Positions 17,138-25,650 of a DNA stretch of 64,000 nt are shown one piece after another (positions within the stretch are counted from its first letter, which is position 1; every line of letters starts with the position of its first letter). Below the pieces are notes generated by a model. It had not been told where the DNA came from. It worked only from the letters and a program-made list of their open reading frames with translations, and searched no databases. Location of the stretch: NCBI RefSeq assembly GCF_004339595.1, contig NZ_SMFU01000008.1, positions 682,001 to 746,000 of the forward strand. The letters run 5' to 3'. This stretch comes from Marinobacterium mangrovicola (GTDB taxonomy: Bacteria > Pseudomonadota > Gammaproteobacteria > Pseudomonadales > Balneatricaceae). A program made the position numbers and the translations under genes.

Positions 17138-17755
17138 CTACTTGATAAGCACCACACTCCCAATCCCCACAAACAACCCCGCGCTGGCACGATTGAAGTG
17201 CTCCAGGTTACGCCCGTTCTTCAATACCGGCGTCAACAGACGTGCACCACCGCCGTAGGCCAGCTTGCAGATCAGGTCGAGCACGCACCAGCTCAGGCAC
17301 ATCACCAGCAGCTGCGGCAGCAGTGCCGTATCCGCTGAGATGAACTGGGGCAGGAAAGCCACGAAGAACAGAATATCCTTCGGGTTGCTGATCCCCAGGG
17401 TAAAGGCACGCACAAACATCCGTGACGCCAGCGGCTTGGCCGGTTCCGAGTCGCTGGTCAGCGTACCCTGCGACGCTTCGCGCCACGCTTTGTAACCGAG
17501 CCAGATCAGGTAGCAGGCACCGGCGTAACGGATCACCGAGAACAGCGTCTCGGAGGCCGCCAGCAGGGCGCCAAGACCGGTGGCCGAGGCGGTGAGCAGA
17601 ATCAGCGAGGCGAGGGTGCCACCGACAAAAGCGGGCAGGCTGCGTCGAATGCCGTGGTTAAGGCTGTTGGCGACCATCAGCAGGGACAGCGGGCCGGGGA
17701 TCAGGATCACCAGCAGCGATGCCAGGCAGAACAGGGACCAGCTTTCAAAACTCAT
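17138..17755 (-). CDS. LysE/RhtB-family amino acid or metabolite exporter
   Basis: A 205-residue inner membrane protein with about six hydrophobic segments and the LysE family N-terminal motif (LLVILIPGPLSLLMVANSLNHG) and middle ISNPKDILFFVAFLPQF. I place the start at the ATG at 17755 (MSFESWSLF); the frame is open to 17824, but that extension runs through the terminator of the next gene. Substrate unknown. It stands alone, downstream of the NCS2 permease on the same strand but separated by a terminator. Confidence 0.85.
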   Translation of the reverse strand: MSFESWSLFCLASLLVILIPGPLSLLMVANSLNHGIRRSLPAFVGGTLASLILLTASATGLGALLAASETLFSVIRYAGACYLIWLGYKAWREASQGTLTSDSEPAKPLASRMFVRAFTLGISNPKDILFFVAFLPQFISADTALLPQLLVMCLSWCVLDLICKLAYGGGARLLTPVLKNGRNLEHFNRASAGLFVGIGSVVLIK

Positions 17756-17795
17756 CAGTGCGTTACTCTTGGGTTGCGTTAAATAAGTTGCGTTA

Positions 17796-17822
17796 ATAAA
17801 AGGAGCCCCCGTGAGGGGGCCC
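17796..17822 (-). terminator. Terminator after the AzgA-like purine permease
   Basis: On the minus strand GGGCCCCCTC-ACG-GGGGCTC is followed by CTTTTATT. It lies just after the permease stop at 17860 and before the LysE-family gene. Confidence 0.8.
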
Positions 17823-17859
17823 AAACCAGGGTTTCAGGGTGTTATCTATACAACTGCCA

Positions 17860-19305
17860 TCAAGGCAGGAAAATAAATTTGGCGATAAATATCGCGGTCA
17901 GCGCCCAGACGCCGGTGCTGATCGATGCCGCTTTGCCGGTGCACAGTTTCAACGCCGTGTAGGAGACAAAGCCGATCGCGATGCCGTTAGCGATAGAGAA
18001 GGTCAGCGGCATCATGATGGTGGTCAGAATGGCCGGCGTAAACTCGGTCATATCATCCCAGTCGATCTTCGCCAGTGATCCCATCATCAGCATGGCGACA
18101 TAGATCAGTGCGCCATCGACAGCAAAAGCGGGCAGCATCTGTGCCAGCGGCAGCAGGAACAGGCCGAACAGGAACAGTACGCCGATCACCACCGCGGTAA
18201 GGCCGGTGCGGCCACCCGCGGATACGCCGGCGGCGGATTCCACGTAGGAGGTGACCGGCGGGCAGCCAAAGGCGGTGCCGATGACGGAGGAGATGGAGTC
18301 CGCCTTCAGTGACTTGTCCAGGCCTTCGATCTTGCCGTTTTCGTCCTGTAGGCCAGCACGCTGGGCCACGCCCATCAGGGTGCCGGCGGTGTCGAAGATG
18401 TTCACAAACAGGAAGGTGATGATCACCGGAATCAGTGCGACTTCAAAGGCACCGGCTATATCCAGCTGCATGAACACCGGCGCCAGGTCGGCGAAGTTGG
18501 GCATGGCGACCAGGCCACCATCGGGCCAGGAGACAAAGCCGGACGCGGGCGCCCAGTCGACGCTGACGCTGAAGAACTCATAGGGCAGCACGGCGGCCAT
18601 CAGGAAGGCGATGGCGGTGGTGATGCCGATACCGAGAATGACCGAGCCGAATACGCCGCGATAGCTGAGGATGCAGATCAGCAGGAAGCTCAGCAGGCCC
18701 AGCGCCGGCGCTTCCGGGCCGAACTCGCCGAAGCCGAAGTGGGTCAGGTCCGCCAGGGCAACCACGTTGTCCGGGTTGGGGACGACGATGCCGGTAAATC
18801 TCAGGCCGATAAAGCCGAGGAACAGGCCGACACCGGCGGTCATCGCCAGGCGCAGGCTGAGCGGAATGCTGTTGAGCATCCATTCACGCAGCCGCGTCAC
18901 ACTCATCAGCACAAACAGCACGCCGGAGAGGAACACCGCCCCCAGGGCGATCTGCCAGCTGTAGTCCATCTCCATTACCACGGTAAAGGTAAAGAAGGCG
19001 TTCAGCCCCATGCCGGGTGCCAGGCCGATGGGCCAGTTGGCGTACACGCCCATAAAGATGGTGGCGATCGCGGCACCGATACAGGTGGCCAGGAACAGCC
19101 CGTCGAACGGCATGCCGGTTTTGGACATGATGATCGGGTTCAGGAACATGATGTAAGACATGGTGATAAAGGTGGTCAGCCCTGCGATCACCTCGGTGCG
19201 TACATCGGTTTTATGTTCGTGAAGTTTGAAAAAACGGTCTAGAAACCGACGGTTCTCGGGCGGCGCCGAGTCCATTGCTACTTCTTGCTGCTGCGTGCGT
19301 TCCAC
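17860..19305 (-). CDS. NCS2-family guanine/hypoxanthine/adenine permease (AzgA-like)
   Basis: A 481-residue transporter of the AzgA branch of NCS2. It begins with FFKLHEHKTDVRTEVIAGLTTFITMSYI and has NWPIGLAPGMGLNAFF and the FVNIFDTAGTLMGVAQRAGL stretch with the family's conserved acidic site. Around 12-14 membrane segments are evident. Relatives carry guanine and hypoxanthine or adenine by proton symport, consistent with the nearby guanine deaminase and xanthine dehydrogenase. GTG start at 19305 with GAGGAG eight bases upstream; an in-frame ATG at 19275 would remove ten residues. It diverges from the GntR regulator gene across a 605-base region with operator-like palindromes. Confidence 0.9.
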   Translation of the reverse strand: MERTQQQEVAMDSAPPENRRFLDRFFKLHEHKTDVRTEVIAGLTTFITMSYIMFLNPIIMSKTGMPFDGLFLATCIGAAIATIFMGVYANWPIGLAPGMGLNAFFTFTVVMEMDYSWQIALGAVFLSGVLFVLMSVTRLREWMLNSIPLSLRLAMTAGVGLFLGFIGLRFTGIVVPNPDNVVALADLTHFGFGEFGPEAPALGLLSFLLICILSYRGVFGSVILGIGITTAIAFLMAAVLPYEFFSVSVDWAPASGFVSWPDGGLVAMPNFADLAPVFMQLDIAGAFEVALIPVIITFLFVNIFDTAGTLMGVAQRAGLQDENGKIEGLDKSLKADSISSVIGTAFGCPPVTSYVESAAGVSAGGRTGLTAVVIGVLFLFGLFLLPLAQMLPAFAVDGALIYVAMLMMGSLAKIDWDDMTEFTPAILTTIMMPLTFSIANGIAIGFVSYTALKLCTGKAASISTGVWALTAIFIAKFIFLP

Positions 19306-19910
19306 AACGTCATCTCCTCAAAGGGAATTTCAGTGCCCTATTTTATTTTTATGGCTGACGGCCTGCTTGGAAAACTTAGAATCAATTCCAGGGGATCATC
19401 GGCCGCCGGGGTGTTGTGTTTCACTCCATGGAAACTCGGGAGGGCGTAAGCAGGCTTTTGGCCCTGTGGCGCTGCTGCTGGGGTGCTGCAGTCTGGCGTA
19501 CGTCACTGCGAAGAGGATCTGCTTCGCTCGTGCCTCCCCAGGCACTGTCCTATTTAAATTGTGCTTTAACCGATCATAAAATTGTATACATAAAATTCAA
19601 CCTCGGAGTCAGGTTTTTTCGTACGGTGAAATCGAAACTGGATGAATCAGATCGATATTCGTCCCGATTTGCGCTCGATTTTCTGTCTAGCCGGATAAAA
19701 ACCGGTGCAATATCGGCAGGTAAGAGTGAGGGATTGTCCATGCCTGCAATTGTTGTAGATGTAAATGTGTACAAAAAATGAGCCAAAGTGTACGATTTAC
19801 GGGCGTGCCGAGGCCTGAATTGCTGGTTGATCGTGGATAGCGAACAGTCAAAGGGCGGCGCCGCTACGATGCCATTCACAGCCGTTTCGAGCGGCAGTGA
19901 GTGAAGCTTT
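19306..19910. promoter_or_regulatory. Divergent control region between the purine permease and the GntR regulator
   Basis: About 600 bases with no convincing gene. It holds TTGTATACAT at 19582-19591 and TGTGTACA at 19766-19773, both matching the palindrome found before puuE and uraH, and a weaker AGTGTAC at 19787. The regulator probably controls the permease and itself from here. The remaining sequence shows nothing I can name. Confidence 0.5.
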
Positions 19911-20660
19911 ATGGGGTGGTTTATGGATATAAGGAAAAGTGATCCCATGAAGGGAGAGAAGAAAACCCAGGATGATGTGGTCTACGAGCATATTTTCGAT
20001 GCGATCCTGGAACAGCGGCTGGCGCCTGGCACCAAGCTAAACGAAGAGTCGCTGGGCGATATTTTCGGTGTCAGCCGTACGATTATCCGTCGCGCGCTGG
20101 CGCGGCTCGGCTATGAACAGGTAGTGGTGCTGCGACCGAACCGCGGTGCGGTGGTGGCCAGCCCCAGCCTCGATGAGGCCCGGCAGATCGTGTTCGCCCG
20201 CCGCGTCGTGGAGAAAGCGGTCACCGAGCTGGTGTGCGAAAACGCCGATGCAAACCAGATTGAGCAGTTGAAGCAGATGGTGCGTGACGAACAGGCCTGC
20301 TTCGACCGTGGCGACCTGGGCGCGGGTATCCGCCTTTCCGGCGAGTTTCACCTGCTGCTGGCGGAGATCGCCAGAAACCCGCCGCTACTGAGCTTTCAGC
20401 GCAGCCTGGTGTCACTCAGCTCGCTGATCATCGCGCAGTTTGAAAAAGGCACTGCCAAATCCCATTGCTCCTACGATGAGCACTTCGAGCTGATCGATGC
20501 TTTTGCAAAGCGCGATAAAGAGAAGGCCGTGGCGCTGATGATGCATCACCTCGATCATATTGAGGAAAAGCTCAACCTTGGCGATGAAGCGGAAGAGAAT
20601 GACCTGAAGGCGATCTTTTCCAATGTGATGAGCCGCAAGCAGAGCGCGCCACAAGCCTGA
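19911..20660 (+). CDS. GntR-family (FCD subclass) regulator, probable purine catabolism regulator
   Basis: The N-terminal winged helix (about residues 22-90: LAPGTKLNEESLGDIFGVSRTIIRRALARLGYE) is followed by an FCD ligand domain (ARQIVFARRVVEKAVTELV, then FHLLLAEIARNPPLLSF, with its metal-binding His and C-terminal HLDHIEEKL helix). FadR-type GntR proteins bind TnGTnnACnA palindromes, which agrees with TTGTATACAA sites beside puuE, uraH, this gene and xdhA. The ligand is likely a purine catabolite, but that is inference. Start ATG at 19911; in-frame ATGs at 19923 and 19947 are possible and no ribosome site clearly decides. A strong terminator follows. Confidence 0.88.
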   Translation: MGWFMDIRKSDPMKGEKKTQDDVVYEHIFDAILEQRLAPGTKLNEESLGDIFGVSRTIIRRALARLGYEQVVVLRPNRGAVVASPSLDEARQIVFARRVVEKAVTELVCENADANQIEQLKQMVRDEQACFDRGDLGAGIRLSGEFHLLLAEIARNPPLLSFQRSLVSLSSLIIAQFEKGTAKSHCSYDEHFELIDAFAKRDKEKAVALMMHHLDHIEEKLNLGDEAEENDLKAIFSNVMSRKQSAPQA

Positions 20661-20677
20661 AGCTCTCATGCTCGAAA

Positions 20678-20706
20678 GATAAAACGCCCGACAGGGCGTT
20701 TTTTAA
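20678..20706 (+). terminator. Rho-independent terminator after the GntR gene
   Basis: AAAACGCCC-GACA-GGGCGTTTTTT: a nine-pair stem, a four-base loop and a T run, about 20 bases after the stop codon. Confidence 0.9.
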
Positions 20707-20739
20707 TGGCTAATTCATTGTCGCTCCAAAACAACCTCA

Positions 20740-20917
20740 ACTTGCTAAGCGCAGCCTATGTCCCCTTCAGCGCAGCCGAGCATCGCAGACTGAAAGAGAA
20801 AAAAGGGACCGACTGTCTGAGCCGCGCAGCGGCGAGTTTGGAGGTCCCTCTCTTTCAGGCAAGAAGCACAGGGAAATCGGCGCAGCCGATCAAGGTGCAG
20901 GGGTGGCTGGCGAAAAC
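20740..20917 (+). repeat. Multi-hairpin dispersed repeat, copy 3 (variable hairpin missing)
   Basis: It shares the leader (CTTGCTAAGCGCAGC, then TCCCCTTC and CGCAGCCGAGCATCGCAG), hairpin 1 (CTGAAAGAG...CTCTTTCAG with GGGACC/GGTCCC) and ATCGGC-GCA-GCCGAT with copies 1 and 2. After that the third hairpin is absent and only CTGGCGAAAAC remains of the tail. It lies between the GntR terminator and the 3' end of guaD. Confidence 0.8.
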
Positions 20918-20995
20918 GGGAGTCAAAAAATCACTCGCATATGGCCGAGTACCTCCCGGTCTTGTTGTCAGTGGCATATTCGAATCACGCGGATA

Positions 20996-22318
20996 TCAGT
21001 CGCGACTGTATATCTTCCGACCCATGGCAAAGGTCTCCTTCACCGCCCGATCATCCCCCAGGGTCATCAGCACAAACAGCCGCTCATCCAGACTTTTCGC
21101 CTGCTGCATCCGGTAGCTCATCAGCGGTGTGGCGTTGTAATCCAGTACCAGGAAGTCGGCCTCGCTGCCGGGTTCCAGGGTGCCGACCTGCTGGTCCAGC
21201 TCCAGGGCGCGGGCACCGCCGAGGGTGGCGAGGTAGAAGGATTTGAACGGGTGCAGTTTGCTGCCCTGCAGCTGCATCACCTTGTAGGCCTCGTTCAGTG
21301 TTTGCAGCATCGAGAAGCTGGTACCGGCACCCACATCGGTGCCCAGACCTACCTTGATCTTGTGCTGCTCCGCCTGGGGCAGATTGAACAGGCCGCTGCC
21401 GAGGAAAAGGTTGGAGGTGGGGCAGAAGGCGATGGCGGAATCGGTCTCGGCCAGGCGTTGGCACTCCTCGTCACAGAGGTGCACGCCGTGGGCGAACACC
21501 GAGCGTTTGCCGAGCAGGTTGTGGTGATCATACACATCCAGGTAGCCGCTCTGTTCCGGGAACAGCGCCTTGACCCACTCGATCTCGTTGCGGTTTTCCG
21601 ACAGGTGAGTGTGCATGTACAAACCTTCATGCTCCCGCAGCAACTGACCGGCGGTGGCGAGCTGCTCCGGGCTACTCGTAGGCGCGAAGCGCGGGGTCAC
21701 CGCGTAATGCAGGCGGCCCTTGCCGTGCCAGCGCTCGATCAGCGCCTTGCTGTCGCGATAGCCGCTCTCCGGCGTATCGGTCAGCGCTTCCGGTGCGTTG
21801 CGATCCATCATCACCTTGCCGGCGATCATGCGCAGGTTGTGTTTCTCCGCCGTGCTAAAGAAGGCATCCACCGACTGCGGATGCACGGTGCCAAATACCA
21901 GCGCGGTGGTGGTGCCGTTGCGTAGCAGCTCGTTGATAAAGATCTCGGGGACTTCAGCGGCATGGGCCGGGTCGGCGAACTTCTGCTCGGCGGGGAAGGT
22001 GTAGTTTTCCAGCCAGTCCAGTAGTTGTTCGCCGTAGGAGGCGATCATGCCGGTCTGTGGATAATGGATATGCGTGTCGATAAAGCCCGGCGTGATCAGG
22101 GCGTCTTCGTAGTGGCGGATGGTGGTGCCAGAGGACAGGTCCGGCATGATCTCTGCGGCCTCTCCAAGGGCTAGGATGCGGCCATCCTGCACCACCATCA
22201 TGCCGTCTTCAAAGTAACGGTAGCTGTTTTCAAGGCCCAGCTCGGCCGGATCGCCCAGGCTGTCCAGGATAGAAGCCCGGTACGCGATGGTGCCGGAGCC
22301 TGATGTTGAATCTGTCAT
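20996..22318 (-). CDS. guaD: Guanine deaminase
   Basis: A 440-residue amidohydrolase: zinc-binding TPGFIDTHIHYPQT, the guanine deaminase signature SYGEQLLDWLENYTFP, the HTHLSENRNEIEWV segment and the FCPTSNLFLGSGLF, GLGTDVGAG metal site. It converts guanine to xanthine, feeding the XdhAB enzyme encoded just upstream on the same strand. It is the distal gene of xdhA-xdhB-xdhC-guaD, the usual order for this operon. ATG start at 22318, 65 bases after xdhC. Confidence 0.95.
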   Translation of the reverse strand: MTDSTSGSGTIAYRASILDSLGDPAELGLENSYRYFEDGMMVVQDGRILALGEAAEIMPDLSSGTTIRHYEDALITPGFIDTHIHYPQTGMIASYGEQLLDWLENYTFPAEQKFADPAHAAEVPEIFINELLRNGTTTALVFGTVHPQSVDAFFSTAEKHNLRMIAGKVMMDRNAPEALTDTPESGYRDSKALIERWHGKGRLHYAVTPRFAPTSSPEQLATAGQLLREHEGLYMHTHLSENRNEIEWVKALFPEQSGYLDVYDHHNLLGKRSVFAHGVHLCDEECQRLAETDSAIAFCPTSNLFLGSGLFNLPQAEQHKIKVGLGTDVGAGTSFSMLQTLNEAYKVMQLQGSKLHPFKSFYLATLGGARALELDQQVGTLEPGSEADFLVLDYNATPLMSYRMQQAKSLDERLFVLMTLGDDRAVKETFAMGRKIYSRD

Positions 22319-22383
22319 GTGTTGGTTCCAGTTGTGCTGAGAGCAGCGTTAGCGAGTGCTGACTAAGGGGATAAACAGGGCGG

Positions 22384-23211
22384 TCAGACGGCCAGTCTTT
22401 CCAGCGCCTTGGTTTGCACGAGGGGCTGGGTTTCAACGCCGAACGAGGCGTTGTACTGGGCGATCACCTCACCGGCCACGGAGACGGCGATCTCCGCCGG
22501 CAGTTTGCCCTTCACCTCCGGGATGCCCATGGGGCAGGTCATCCGTTCCAGCAGGGAGTCGTCAAAGCCCTTGGCTTTGAGGCGGTGCTCGAACTTTTTG
22601 CGTTTGGTCTGGGAGCCGATCAAACCGAAGTAGCTGAAGTCGTTGCGCTTCAGGATCGCTTCGGTGAGCTCCTGGTCCAGCTGGTGGTTATGGGTCATCA
22701 CAATGAAGTAGCTGTCGACCGGTTGCCGGGCGATCTCATCCACAGGGAACTCGTTGACCACTTTTTCCACACCCTCCGGCAACATTGCCGGGAACTCATC
22801 CTCCCGGGCATCGACCCAGCGGATACGGCAGGGCAGGGTGGCAAGGATCGGCACCAGAGCCCGGCCCACGTGGCCGGCGCCGAACAGCACGATCTGCACG
22901 ATGCCGGTGTTAAGCGGTTCGAACAGCAGAGTGGTGGCGCCACCGCAGCACTGGCCGAGGCTGGCGCCGAGGGAGAAGCGCTCCAGCCGTGGCTGGGTCT
23001 GTTTCTCCTCAAGCATGGCGCGTGCGATTTTGATCGACTTGTGCTCCAGATGGCCGCCGCCGATGGTGTCGAAACGCTCGCTGGCGCTGACCAGCATCTT
23101 GGCGCCGGCGTTGCGCGGCGTGGAGCCACGCTCCTCTACCACGGTGATCATCACCGCCGGTGTGGCCTCCGCTTCCAGCCGGCTCAGCGCCTTGATCCAC
23201 TCGCTGTTCAT
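22384..23211 (-). CDS. xdhC: Xanthine dehydrogenase accessory protein XdhC
   Basis: A 275-residue XdhC/CoxI-family protein: N-terminal MITVVEERGSTPRNAGAKML and GGGHLE motifs, a cysteine in GQCCGG, and a Rossmann-type C-terminal half starting IVLFGAGHVGRALVP. It binds sulphurated molybdenum cofactor and inserts it into XdhB. It follows xdhB by 45 bases in the same operon. Confidence 0.95.
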   Translation of the reverse strand: MNSEWIKALSRLEAEATPAVMITVVEERGSTPRNAGAKMLVSASERFDTIGGGHLEHKSIKIARAMLEEKQTQPRLERFSLGASLGQCCGGATTLLFEPLNTGIVQIVLFGAGHVGRALVPILATLPCRIRWVDAREDEFPAMLPEGVEKVVNEFPVDEIARQPVDSYFIVMTHNHQLDQELTEAILKRNDFSYFGLIGSQTKRKKFEHRLKAKGFDDSLLERMTCPMGIPEVKGKLPAEIAVSVAGEVIAQYNASFGVETQPLVQTKALERLAV

Positions 23212-23256
23212 GATTCAGCTCCCGATTTTTATAGTGTTTTTGTGGTTACGGAGAAT

Positions 23257-25650
23257 TCAGGCCGGTTCGGTGACGGTGTCAGGGTCGGTCTGTTGAGCGA
23301 ACGCTTCCATCCGCTGGATCGCCCAGAGCACACGCTCAGGCGTGGCCGGCGCGTCGATGGCCGGGCTGACCCGGTAGTCGGCGACGCTGGCGATGGCATC
23401 CTTGATGGCGCAGAACACGGAGATACCGAGCATGAACGGCGGCTCGCCCACCGCCTTGGAGTGGAACACGGTGTCTTCGCGGTTCTTGCGGTTCTCCACC
23501 AGGCGTACACGGAAGTCGATCGGCATATCGGTGATCGCCGGGATCTTGTAGCTGGCGGGGCCCGAGGTCATCAGGCGGCCCTGATCGTTCCAGACCAGCT
23601 CTTCCGAGGTGAGCCAGCCGGCACCCTGGACGAACGCGCCCTCGACCTGGCCGATATCGATGGCCGGGTTCAGCGAGGCGCCCACATCGTGGAGGATATC
23701 GGCGCGCAGGATCTTGTATTCCCCGGTCAGGGTGTCGACCACCACCTCGCTGCAGGCGACGCCGTAAGCGAAGTAGTAGAAGGGGCGGCCTCGGGCGTTG
23801 TCGCGGTCGTAGTAGATCTTCGGCGTGCGGTAGAAGCCGGTGCTAGATAACGAGATCTGGTTGAAGTACGCCAGCTGAATAAACTCGGCGAACGGCAGTA
23901 CTTCGTCCCGGATCACCACGTAGTTGTTGCTGAAGCTCACATCCTCTTCGGTCACATTGAAGTGGCGGGCGGCAAACTCGATCAGGCGCTGCTTGATGGT
24001 ACGCGCGGCGTTCTGCGCCGCCTTGCCGTTAAGATCCGCACCGGAGGAGGCGGCGGTGGGCGAGGTGTTCGGCACCTTATCGGTGTTGGTGGCGGTGATC
24101 TTGATGGTATCGAAGTCCACCTGGAACTCTTCGGCCACGATCTGGGCGACCTTGGTGTTGAGCCCCTGGCCCATCTCGGTGCCACCGTGGTTCAGATGGA
24201 TGCTGCCATCGGTGTAGATATGGATCAGCGCGCCGGCCTGGTTAAGGAAGGTGGCGGTAAAGGAGATACCGAACTTCACCGGCGTCAGTGCCAGACCCTT
24301 TTTCAGGATCGGGCTGCTGGCGTTGTACTGGCGGATCTTGCGGCGCCGCTTCTGGTATTCGCAGCTCTCCTCCAGGTCGGCAATCATCTCCGGCAGGTCG
24401 TTGTCCTCTACTTTCTGGAAGTAGTGGGTGGTGTCGCGACCTTCGCTGCCATAGAGGTTGTGCTTGCGTACCTCGAGTGGGTCCTTGCCCAGGCGGCGGG
24501 CGATATCGTCCAGAATGATCTCCGGCATGATCAGCCCCTGGGGACCGCCGAAGCCGCGATAAGCAGTGTTGGACGCCAGGTTGGTCTTGCAGCGGTAGCC
24601 GGTGATGGTGGCATCACCCAGGTAGTAGCCGTTATCGCTGTGGAACATGGCGCGGTCGACGATGGAGTTGGAGAGATCCGGCGAGTAACCGCAGTTACCG
24701 GCCAGCTTCATCTCGCAACCGGTGATAAGGCCGCTGTCGTCAAAACCCACCTCATACTGGTTGAAGAAGGGGTGACGCTTGCCGGTCATCATCATGTCTT
24801 CCATACGCGGCAGGCGCATCTTCGCCGGTCGGCGGGTGAGGTGTGCGACAACCGCGGCCAGGCAGGCCGGCATTGCTGCCTGGGTCTCCTTGCCGCCGAA
24901 ACCGCCACCCATGCGGCGCATATCGATCTGCACGTTATTGAAGGAGACGCCCAGCACCTCGGCCACCAATTTCTGGATTTCGGTGGGGTTCTGGCTGGAA
25001 GTAAACACGATCATGCCGCCATCTTCGGTGGGCACCACCGAGGAGATCTGCGTCTCCAGATAGAAATGTTCCTGGCCACCGATATGGGCGCTGCCGCTGA
25101 TGCGGTGTTTGGCTGACGCCAGTGCCGCTGCGGAATCACCGCGCTTGTGAGTATGCGGCTCGGTGACGAAGTGCTCCTGCTCAAGCGCCTGTTCCACGGA
25201 CAGTACCGGTTCCAGCTCCTCGTACTCGACGATGGCGGCCATGGCCGCCTTGCGGGCGGTTTCCAGGTCGTTGGCGGCCACCGCTAGTACCGGCTGGCCG
25301 TAGTACTCGACCACACCGTCTGCCAGCAGAGGATCGCCGGGCGCCACGGCGCCGATATCCAGCTGGCCCGGCACATCCTGGGCGGTGATCGCGATGGCGA
25401 CACCGGGGAAGTTGTAGCAGGGGGTCACGTCCAGTTTGGTGATGCGGGCATGCGCCTTCTCGGACATGCGCGCATAAACATGCAGCTGGTTCGGAAACTC
25501 CAGGCGGTCATCGACGTAGATTGCTTCGCCGCTGACCTGCTTCGCCGCGCTCTCATGTTTGACGCTGCGGCCGACGCCGGTCACCAGGTCCTGTTTGGTA
25601 AGTTCCAGCATCTCGGCGTAACTTTTTTTATTGTTCTGGTGGTTAGACAT
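23257..25650 (-). CDS. xdhB: Xanthine dehydrogenase, molybdopterin-binding subunit (XdhB)
   Basis: The 797-residue large subunit of bacterial xanthine dehydrogenase. Recognisable parts are GRSVKHESAAKQVSGEAIYVDD, the FGGKETQA cofactor loop, the Arg-bearing AYRGFGGPQG and the active-site glutamate region near VGEPPFMLG. It oxidises hypoxanthine and xanthine to urate. Its start overlaps the end of xdhA by eight bases, so the two are translationally coupled. Confidence 0.96.
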   Translation of the reverse strand: MSNHQNNKKSYAEMLELTKQDLVTGVGRSVKHESAAKQVSGEAIYVDDRLEFPNQLHVYARMSEKAHARITKLDVTPCYNFPGVAIAITAQDVPGQLDIGAVAPGDPLLADGVVEYYGQPVLAVAANDLETARKAAMAAIVEYEELEPVLSVEQALEQEHFVTEPHTHKRGDSAAALASAKHRISGSAHIGGQEHFYLETQISSVVPTEDGGMIVFTSSQNPTEIQKLVAEVLGVSFNNVQIDMRRMGGGFGGKETQAAMPACLAAVVAHLTRRPAKMRLPRMEDMMMTGKRHPFFNQYEVGFDDSGLITGCEMKLAGNCGYSPDLSNSIVDRAMFHSDNGYYLGDATITGYRCKTNLASNTAYRGFGGPQGLIMPEIILDDIARRLGKDPLEVRKHNLYGSEGRDTTHYFQKVEDNDLPEMIADLEESCEYQKRRRKIRQYNASSPILKKGLALTPVKFGISFTATFLNQAGALIHIYTDGSIHLNHGGTEMGQGLNTKVAQIVAEEFQVDFDTIKITATNTDKVPNTSPTAASSGADLNGKAAQNAARTIKQRLIEFAARHFNVTEEDVSFSNNYVVIRDEVLPFAEFIQLAYFNQISLSSTGFYRTPKIYYDRDNARGRPFYYFAYGVACSEVVVDTLTGEYKILRADILHDVGASLNPAIDIGQVEGAFVQGAGWLTSEELVWNDQGRLMTSGPASYKIPAITDMPIDFRVRLVENRKNREDTVFHSKAVGEPPFMLGISVFCAIKDAIASVADYRVSPAIDAPATPERVLWAIQRMEAFAQQTDPDTVTEPA

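Noticed and set aside
19574-19948. 124-codon minus-strand frame upstream of the GntR gene
   Set aside because: It covers operator-like palindromes and the GntR start with no recognised motif.
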